A DNA stretch of 11,881 nucleotides, taken from contig JAPKMV010000047.1 in assembly GCA_026645635.1 (NCBI GenBank), forward strand, positions 1-11,881, written 5' to 3'. The DNA comes from Caldilineaceae bacterium. Its GTDB lineage: Bacteria; Chloroflexota; Anaerolineae; Caldilineales; Caldilineaceae. How positions within the stretch are numbered: the first letter of the stretch is position 1; each line of letters opens with the position of its first letter. The notes under the pieces were generated by a model, which was not told the DNA's origin, ran no database searches, and saw only the letters and a program-made list of their open reading frames with translations. Positions 8,176 through 11,881 of the stretch are shown here, one piece after another. The position numbers and the translations under genes were made by a program.

Positions 8176-8344
8176 CCACCGGAACGCGCAGCCCGGGCTG
8201 CGTGGCCAGGCGCGCCAAGTAGTGGCTCTGCCCGCTGCCGTCCGGCCCTTCGGGCAGCGGGCGGCGCATCAATCCACCCATCTGTGAATAGGCGCTCTGC
8301 CGCAAGCCGAATCTGTTGGTGGGTGAACTGCCATAGCCTATCGC
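8147..8344 (-). pseudogene. Remnant of a coding region (C-terminal fragment), unknown family
   Basis: Immediately after the TAA of the nucleotidyltransferase gene the same minus-strand frame stays open for 65 codons to TGA at 8147-8149. The translation looks like genuine protein (for example RFGLRQSAYSQMGG, RRPLPEGPDGSG, SHYLARLATQPG) and not like an antisense shadow. It ends RLMMGDGA, nearly the same as the end of the first gene of this operon (RLMMGEGV). No start with a ribosome site is visible; the only in-frame ATGs are internal, the first at 8281. I read it as the tail of a gene whose 5' part was replaced when the upstream cassette arrived or was duplicated. I do not recognise the family. 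A 10-bp inverted repeat (8230-8239 with 8253-8262) lies inside it. It could alternatively be a 44-residue small protein starting at 8281. Confidence 0.4.
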
Positions 8345-8881
8345 TTATCCCTGCGCGACGAGCCTGCGAACTTCTGCGAGATAATGACGCAGATCAGCCG
8401 GATCGACATCATGGTGCCAGGCAACTGGAAGCGCTGTATCGACATACGCCGACAATGCGCTTAACTGAATGATCCCCTTATCCAACAAGAAGATCACATC
8501 TTGAAGGTCACTTTCGAGGCCGCGGGCCAGCTTACTCAAGGCGATTGTATAGGGATCATAGATGAAGACATCGATGGCGCCGAATCTGCCAACAAGTTGG
8601 TGGCGCTGTTCCGCGCCCGCAGGAACCGGCACAAACTCGTCGATCGGAATGATCTCCACTTCCAGGCGCATCGCGTCAGCCAGGGATTCCAGTGTTTGGA
8701 TGAAATCGACCGATACGTCCTTCGTACTGTCGAGCGTGCAGTCAATATCCATCGTGCGGCGCGGACTCCCCAACAGGCAGAGTGCGCCGCCACCCAACAG
8801 ATACAATGTAACCGGTTCCTGATACTGGGCGCCGAGGCGGTTCAGAAAATCCAATACCTCGTCGGCGGCTAGGCTGCCCAT
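8345..8881 (-). CDS. Small nucleotidyltransferase-fold protein (DUF6036/AbiEii-like), possible toxin
   Basis: The 178-residue cytosolic protein starts at ATG 8881 behind a strong AAGGAGG. The N-terminal half has the nucleotidyltransferase signature: a Gly-rich helix-cap LLGGGALCLLGS (residues 28-39), then R41/R42 and the metal-binding pair DID (D45, D47). A third acidic candidate is D104 in the AIDVFIYDP strand. The following SKLARGLESDLQDVIFLL segment (about 116-133) is the helical stretch typical of small Ntases of the DUF6036/AbiEii-related groups, where a lysine and spaced Asp residues are conserved. Relatives transfer nucleotides to tRNA or protein and several are toxin halves of toxin-antitoxin pairs; the substrate here is unknown. 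The gene overlaps the upstream gene by 13 bp, so the two are translated together and probably interact. The fold assignment is good. The toxin role is inference. Confidence 0.8.
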   Translation of the reverse strand: MGSLAADEVLDFLNRLGAQYQEPVTLYLLGGGALCLLGSPRRTMDIDCTLDSTKDVSVDFIQTLESLADAMRLEVEIIPIDEFVPVPAGAEQRHQLVGRFGAIDVFIYDPYTIALSKLARGLESDLQDVIFLLDKGIIQLSALSAYVDTALPVAWHHDVDPADLRHYLAEVRRLVAQG

Positions 8882-9387
8882 CGCGCCTCCTTTTCCCGCC
8901 GGCGCAGAAACCGCTGCGCTGTGTTCTCGTAGGTGCCCACCCAGTTGGCGGCCAGACCTGTGATTTCGCGCTGGCGCTGCCCCAACTGCGCCAGCCGTGC
9001 GTCTGGATTCTGCTCGGCGGGCAGGTCGAGCGCCGCCGCGTAGCGGTCAGGCAGAGGCCGCCACTCCTGCGCCAGCGGTCGCAGGCGGGCCGCATATTTG
9101 CCTTGCAGGATGACCGCCGCCGTGTAGTAGAGCATCAGCGTTTGCTGTGCCGGACCGTCCAGCAACGCGAGGGCGGCTGGCGTTGCGTCAGCCAGCGCCG
9201 GCTGGTCGAGGAGCAGAGCAATGAGCGCGGCGCGCAGCCGGGCATCGCGCTGCTGGGCCAGGGCAGCCAGCAACTCGGCAGGTGTGAGGCGCGGCGTCAC
9301 CGGGGCCGGCTCCGTGCCAATGACGAAGTGCAGCCCGTGCGCCGCAAGCTCGGCCGTCAATGCATCTGCCGCAAGCAGTGGCGCCAT
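8869..9387 (-). CDS. Unrecognised alpha-helical protein, putative partner of the nucleotidyltransferase
   Basis: The protein has 172 residues from ATG 9387, which shares its A with the TGA of the preceding gene (TGATG) and has GGAGG 7 nt upstream. It is Ala/Leu-rich, predicted mostly helical, with no signal peptide or membrane segment. Segments that look conserved are LTPAELLAALA (about 35-45), RAALIALLLDQPALA, LMLYYTAAVILQGKYAARL (about 84-102) and NWVGTYENTAQRFLRR (about 148-163). I recall proteins with this Y-Y-T-A-A and W-x-G-T-Y-E pattern beside small nucleotidyltransferases but know no assigned function. No Rx4-6H motif is seen, so it is not an obvious HEPN partner of an MNT-type pair. 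No helix-turn-helix of the AbiEi kind is evident. The coupling on both sides suggests an antitoxin or complex subunit (inference). Confidence 0.75.
   Translation of the reverse strand: MAPLLAADALTAELAAHGLHFVIGTEPAPVTPRLTPAELLAALAQQRDARLRAALIALLLDQPALADATPAALALLDGPAQQTLMLYYTAAVILQGKYAARLRPLAQEWRPLPDRYAAALDLPAEQNPDARLAQLGQRQREITGLAANWVGTYENTAQRFLRRREKEARWAA
8886..8892 (-). promoter_or_regulatory. Strong ribosome binding site of the nucleotidyltransferase gene
   Basis: On the minus strand AAGGAGG lies 4 nt before ATG 8881, inside the end of the upstream coding sequence. It supports the start and independent high-level initiation despite the 13-bp overlap. Confidence 0.75.
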
Positions 9388-9415
9388 CACACCCCCTCCC
9401 CCATCATCAGCCGCT
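9385..9415. repeat. 31-bp direct repeat, copy B (gene-junction repeat)
   Basis: This is the partner of 8145-8175 (28/31 identical, including an uninterrupted 15-bp match at 9401-9415). It spans the coupled junction between the methyltransferase-like fragment gene and the helical protein gene. Confidence 0.7.
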
Positions 9416-9824
9416 TGAAGAGCGGGTCGAGCGAGGCGACGCCGGGCGGGGCGCTGTCGCCGTTGATGAGGATTTCGTCCCACACCTCGCCCTGTATCGC
9501 CTGCACGCGCATGCGTGCCGTCTCGTAGCGGGCAGCCAGTTCCTGCACAAAGCGCATCTGGCTTTGCTGGTATTCATGCTTGAGTTCGCCCGTGGGCAGA
9601 ATGGCGTCGGCGGCAAGCTGCTGCTCGATGGCGGTGGTCGCCGCAGCCAGTTCGTCGTCGAAGGCGTCGTCCACCGCGCGCGGGAGATCCTCGTCGATAA
9701 ACGACGTGATGGCCGCCTGTTTGAGCCGGAAGAGGCGGTAGAGGCCGAAGTCCAGGTCGGCCAGGTCGAACTGGAAGAGCGTGCGAAAGAACCCTTGAAG
9801 ACGGATGAGGGACGCCGATGCCAT
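9387..9824 (-). CDS. Short protein resembling only the N-terminus of an Eco57I/type III-like DNA methyltransferase
   Basis: The protein has 145 residues. ATG 9824 is chosen over an in-frame TTG at 9863 because AGGA precedes it. Residues 5-28 contain LFQFDLADLDFGLYRLFRLK, the pattern I associate with the start of large Eco57I-like or type III-like site-specific methyltransferases (DFG-I/L-YR). A charged helical stretch (about 29-125) follows: FIDEDLPRAVDDAF, then ELKHEYQQSQMRFVQELA and GEVWDEIL. The usual enzymes continue for many hundred residues with SAM-binding and N-P-P-Y/F motifs. Here the frame stops after KRLMMGEGV, so no catalytic residue is present. It is either a truncated relic or a small regulatory/subunit protein. 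The TGA overlaps the next gene's ATG, which argues that translation of this short form is maintained. The similarity is from memory and moderate; the truncation relative to that family is the notable point. Confidence 0.6.
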   Translation of the reverse strand: MASASLIRLQGFFRTLFQFDLADLDFGLYRLFRLKQAAITSFIDEDLPRAVDDAFDDELAAATTAIEQQLAADAILPTGELKHEYQQSQMRFVQELAARYETARMRVQAIQGEVWDEILINGDSAPPGVASLDPLFKRLMMGEGV

Positions 9825-9881
9825 GCTGATTCCTGTCTGGTTGCCTGCGTGCGCTGGTCGCAAATGTCGATTGCGGCTGTT

Positions 9882-9910
9882 ACCATAGCAGGAAATCGCC
9901 GTTTTCTCAA
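9882..9910 (-). promoter_or_regulatory. Sigma70-like promoter of the nucleotidyltransferase operon
   Basis: On the minus strand TTGAGA (9910-9905) and TATGGT (9887-9882) are separated by exactly 17 nt, with TGC directly before the -10 (extended -10 feature). It lies about 58 nt upstream of ATG 9824 and is oriented correctly for the three-gene operon. Confidence 0.55.
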
Positions 9911-9927
9911 ACCGTTGGACAGTGTTG

Positions 9928-9982
9928 CGTGCTGCGTGTTACGTGTTGCGTAGCTTCCACGCAACACGTAACACGCAACACT
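9928..9982. terminator. Long imperfect hairpin built from GTGTTGCG-type units, after the cytochrome gene
   Basis: Arms 9928-9951 and 9959-9982 pair at 22 of 24 positions around a 7-nt loop. The left arm extends into another unit: 9921-9930 also pairs perfectly with 9973-9982. The sequence consists of short GTGTTGCGT/GCGTGTTACG units. The hairpin ends 2 nt from the stop codon of the minus-strand cytochrome gene and sits before the next promoter, so it may terminate that transcript. There is no T-run. The unit style is that of dispersed intergenic repeats I associate with Chloroflexota. Confidence 0.55.
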
Positions 9983-9984
9983 GT

Positions 9985-11316
9985 TTACGGCGCGCTGTGC
10001 GGTCCCCCGCCTGCGGGCTGCGTCAGGTGACAGACGGTGCAGGTGTCCAGCGGCCCGTCGTGCCCCTGCAGGTTGATGAACTTGAGGCCGTCGCGCGCTT
10101 CCCGGCTGGGCGCGATGGCGTGGGGACTGTCATGGCAGCCGGCGCAGTAGACGCCGCCGTGGCCGGTGGAATTGCGGTAGAGCGGCGCGTTCTGGGCATA
10201 GGCCGGCTCGGTGTGACAGGTGTCGCAGCGCGGCTCGTTGAGCCAGGGGTTCGGATTCGCCGCCACGTCCTCCATGTCACCGTGACAACTGGTGCAGCCC
10301 ATCCCATGTTCGGTTGACATCACATCGCGCAGGCATTGGGTCTGCGGGCCGGGGTGGCAGTTGTAGCAGCCCTCGGTCGTCTGTGGCACCTTGTCGCTGT
10401 GCTTGTCGTGCATGGCGCGCGAAAGGCTGGGCACACCCGGAACGCCCGGCGCAGCCAGTGCATTCGATGCGTGGCATTCGGCGCAGAGCACCGGGCGCCG
10501 GTTCATCAGATTGCCCGTGTGGCCGGGCGGGTACTCGTCGGCGTTCTCCTCGTCGTGGAGGGTGAGAATGTTGGTCTCCACCCTGCCCGTGGCGATCTCC
10601 TCGACGCCGCCATCGAAGTGGCAGTTGTCGCAGTGCATCTCGGTGGAGACCGGCGCCACGATCGTGTTGCTGGCCAGCAGATGGCCGTCGGGACCGAAGA
10701 GGCTCACCAACGCCAGTTGATACGGGTCGGGCGTGGTCGGCGCCGAGTCGCTGAATTCGGTCAGCGGGATGCCGTCGGCGGCGAAGTGATCGGCCTTGCG
10801 CTCGAAGTCGCCGGCCAGCCCGCGCCCGGTCAAGCCGATGTTGGGCGGCAGATTGACGCCGAAAAGCTGGTTGGCATAGGTCCAGAAGTTGGATTTGCCT
10901 ACGGAGTAGGTGTTGTCGGTGAAGACGTAGGTGGCGGTGACGCCGGTCGTCACGATCACCGGCGGGTCGCCGCGGCGGATTGCCTGCGCCCAGAGGGTGT
11001 TGTAGGGCGGCAGCACGGCCAGGTCGCGGAAATCGGCATTGTAGCAGTGCATCCCCAGGTCATTCCAGCCCAGCAGTGCATACTCCTTGGCCGGCTGCGT
11101 CCGGGGGCTGCACACGAGGGGCAGATAGGCGCTGAGCACCGGGCGCCCTTCCAGAGGCGCAGTATCCGGCGGCCAGGCTGGTTCGGTCTGCGAAAAGGCG
11201 GGCGATGCGCCGGTCAGCAGCGCCAGCACCGCCAGCGTGACGGCAAGCGGCAAGAGGATGGGTCCTGCCCGTGACAACTTGTGCAGAAAGTGGTGGGTGT
11301 GCAACCAACGGTTCAT
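9985..11316 (-). CDS. Exported seven-heme c-type cytochrome with large heme-free N-terminal domain
   Basis: The 443-residue protein starts at ATG 11316 behind AGGAGG. A signal sequence (hydrophobic core about 19-36, possible cleavage after SPA at 40) sends it across the membrane, where covalent heme attachment occurs. Seven CxxCH sites are present: C229 (CDNCH), C278 (CAECH), C317 (CYNCH), C341 (CTSCH), C364 (CDTCH), C391 (CAGCH) and C426 (CTVCH). Extra His residues (for example H254, H266, H303, H306, H337, H386) could be distal ligands. Residues about 74-228 contain no heme site but look well structured (GWNDLGMHCYNADF, NTYSVGKSNFWTY, GIPLTEFSDSAPTT). A YLPLV motif sits at 64-68, shortly after the signal peptide. 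Multiheme proteins of this type move electrons at or outside the membrane; partner and acceptor are unknown, and no oxidoreductase subunit is adjacent. Cys91 (MHC) and Cys328 are outside heme motifs. Confidence 0.92.
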   Translation of the reverse strand: MNRWLHTHHFLHKLSRAGPILLPLAVTLAVLALLTGASPAFSQTEPAWPPDTAPLEGRPVLSAYLPLVCSPRTQPAKEYALLGWNDLGMHCYNADFRDLAVLPPYNTLWAQAIRRGDPPVIVTTGVTATYVFTDNTYSVGKSNFWTYANQLFGVNLPPNIGLTGRGLAGDFERKADHFAADGIPLTEFSDSAPTTPDPYQLALVSLFGPDGHLLASNTIVAPVSTEMHCDNCHFDGGVEEIATGRVETNILTLHDEENADEYPPGHTGNLMNRRPVLCAECHASNALAAPGVPGVPSLSRAMHDKHSDKVPQTTEGCYNCHPGPQTQCLRDVMSTEHGMGCTSCHGDMEDVAANPNPWLNEPRCDTCHTEPAYAQNAPLYRNSTGHGGVYCAGCHDSPHAIAPSREARDGLKFINLQGHDGPLDTCTVCHLTQPAGGGPHSAP

Positions 11317-11323
11317 CTTCCTT

Positions 11324-11329
11324 CCTCCT
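11324..11329 (-). promoter_or_regulatory. Ribosome binding site of the multiheme cytochrome
   Basis: AGGAGG on the minus strand lies 7 nt upstream of ATG 11316 and confirms that start. Confidence 0.8.
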
Positions 11330-11417
11330 GTTGGGCTGTGGCAGCGTGAGCGAGTCCGTGCGATTACAAATCAGTATCCAGGCCCCATTGGGGCACAACG
11401 AACGATGAAAATCCTTG

Positions 11418-11436
11418 GCGCCTTTGCGCCTTTGCG
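11418..11436. repeat. Tandem GCGCCTTT units
   Basis: Two exact copies of the 8-mer GCGCCTTT (11418-11425, 11426-11433) are followed by a partial GCG. This 'ctttgcgcctttgcg' style occurs in intergenic DNA of many environmental bacteria. Confidence 0.55.
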
Positions 11437-11476
11437 TGAGCCGTTTTTCAGAACACTATTGCGGTGATGAGGCTAT

Positions 11477-11495
11477 GTGCGGTTGCAAACCGCAC
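11477..11495. repeat. Small perfect hairpin GTGCGGTT / AACCGCAC
   Basis: 8-bp arms (11477-11484, 11488-11495) flank a 3-nt loop, with CTACGG after the right arm. It resembles a dispersed intergenic element more than a terminator; no T-run follows. Confidence 0.45.
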
Positions 11496-11667
11496 CTACG
11501 GCAAAGCGGAAGGGTTTCACCCCCTCATCACCAATAGAGCGGGGCGGCGGCCCCAAAAATACATGGTGTGGAAGAGTGCCAGCGCATCGGGCGCGGAGGC
11601 GATGGTTTTGGGGTGACTTTTCGGCTCGCAGTGAAAATGGGGCGCGTAAGATGACTGGCAGGTGAGG

Positions 11668-11691
11668 GGGTGAGAGGGTGAGAGGGTGAGG
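11668..11691. repeat. Tandem GGGTGAGA 8-mers
   Basis: Two exact GGGTGAGA copies are followed by GGGTGAGG, and a partial unit precedes at 11661-11667. The G-runs spaced by five bases could form a weak (mostly two-layer) G-quadruplex. Confidence 0.6.
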
Positions 11692-11747
11692 CGGATTTGC
11701 GCGGATCGAATCCGCGCAAATCCGCCAAATCCGCGTTATCCGCGGTC
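11691..11747. repeat. Perfect 16-bp hairpin continuing into tandem TCCGCG units
   Basis: Arms 11691-11706 and 11710-11725 are perfectly complementary around a 3-nt loop (CGA). The right arm runs into four 9-10 bp units that begin TCCGC (11711, 11721, 11730, 11739). It lies 34 nt after the DnaJ-type stop on the minus strand and could act as its transcript end, although no T-run is present. Confidence 0.6.
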
Positions 11748-11780
11748 TATTTCAACTGGCTGAACCGCCAATCGGTCGCT

Positions 11781-11881
11781 CTATTTCCGCAACTGGCGCA
11801 GTTCCGTGAAGAGCGCCTTTTCCTTCTCGCTCAGACGTGTCGGCAGGTGCACCTCGATCTCGGCCAGCAGATCGCCCCGCT
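11781..11881 (-). CDS. DnaJ-type co-chaperone, C-terminal end only (5' part outside window)
   Basis: The minus-strand frame, open from the window edge to TAG 11783-11781, gives 32 full codons reading RGDLLAEIEVHLPTRLSEKE and then KALFTELRQLRK. The pattern GDL-x-hydrophobic strand, then V-x-x-P-T-R-L-S-x-x-E-x-x-L-x-x-E-L, is the end of the DnaJ/CbpA C-terminal substrate-binding domain, just before the stop. Such proteins deliver substrates to DnaK. No J domain can be checked here, so DnaJ and CbpA-like forms cannot be told apart. Confidence 0.8.
   Translation of the reverse strand, partial: RGDLLAEIEVHLPTRLSEKEKALFTELRQLRK

Larger units (their letters stand above)
11317..11780. other. Gene-free, repeat-rich spacer
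   Basis: No reading frame here looks like protein. The spacer separates two minus-strand units: the end of the DnaJ-type gene and the start of the cytochrome gene. It holds at least four short repeat or inverted-repeat blocks, listed separately. A weak minus-strand promoter candidate for the cytochrome is TTGTGC with TACTGA 16 nt downstream (near 11398-11371), too poor to call. No tRNA or other RNA gene was recognised. Confidence 0.6.

Noticed and set aside
8230..8262. 10-bp inverted repeat as a terminator for the nucleotidyltransferase operon
   Set aside because: It lies inside the protein-like remnant, has a 13-nt loop and no T-run; probably fortuitous in GC-rich coding DNA.
9921..9982. 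CRISPR-like array
   Set aside because: Units are 7-9 bp with no unique spacers and form a hairpin; no cas genes are present.
10336..11274. 312-codon plus-strand frame opposite the cytochrome
   Set aside because: No motifs and biased composition; the minus strand has seven CxxCH sites and a signal peptide.

Overview
The window is GC-rich, densely coding bacterial DNA. It most resembles a filamentous Chloroflexota (Caldilinea/Anaerolineae-like) genome. The hints are a KaiB-family clock protein next to a PAS hybrid histidine kinase, very large secreted proteases, a short 'LPLV/LPII' motif near the mature N-terminus of two unrelated secreted proteins, and intergenic DNA rich in short 8-10 bp GCG-containing tandem units. 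The taxonomic call is an inference from remembered sequence style, not from a marker gene.

Layout. (1) 1-2684, plus strand: the 3' end of a KaiB-family gene, then 2 nt later a three-PAS hybrid histidine kinase with a C-terminal receiver. This is a clock or redox/light-type signalling pair; a kaiC gene may lie upstream, outside the window. (2) 2841-7982, plus strand: one 1713-residue exported protein. It has a tandem propeptide-like region, a subtilisin (S8) domain with an intact catalytic triad, beta-sandwich domains and a VWA/MIDAS domain. A duplicated alpha/beta domain sits at its extreme N and C ends. A near-perfect hairpin (20-bp stem) follows the stop codon and separates this gene from the converging minus-strand operon. 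(3) 9824-8147, minus strand: three translationally coupled genes behind a good sigma70-like promoter. They encode a short protein resembling only the N-terminus of an Eco57I/type III-like DNA methyltransferase, an unrecognised 172-residue helical protein, and a small nucleotidyltransferase. A 65-codon remnant follows in frame. It ends with the same C-terminal codons, Shine-Dalgarno region and TGATG junction as the first gene, forming a 31-bp direct repeat around the cassette. This is the best candidate here for an unusual system (toxin-antitoxin or defence-like) and it shows rearrangement. (4) 11316-9985, minus strand: an exported seven-heme c-type cytochrome with a large heme-free N-terminal domain, followed by a repeat-rich hairpin. 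(5) 11317-11780: a gene-free spacer packed with short tandem and inverted repeats. (6) 11781-11881, minus strand: the 3' end of a DnaJ-type co-chaperone gene.

The blocks look like independent transcription units. The protease/VWA protein and the cytochrome are both predicted to act outside the cytoplasmic membrane. The KaiB/kinase pair and the nucleotidyltransferase operon are cytoplasmic.
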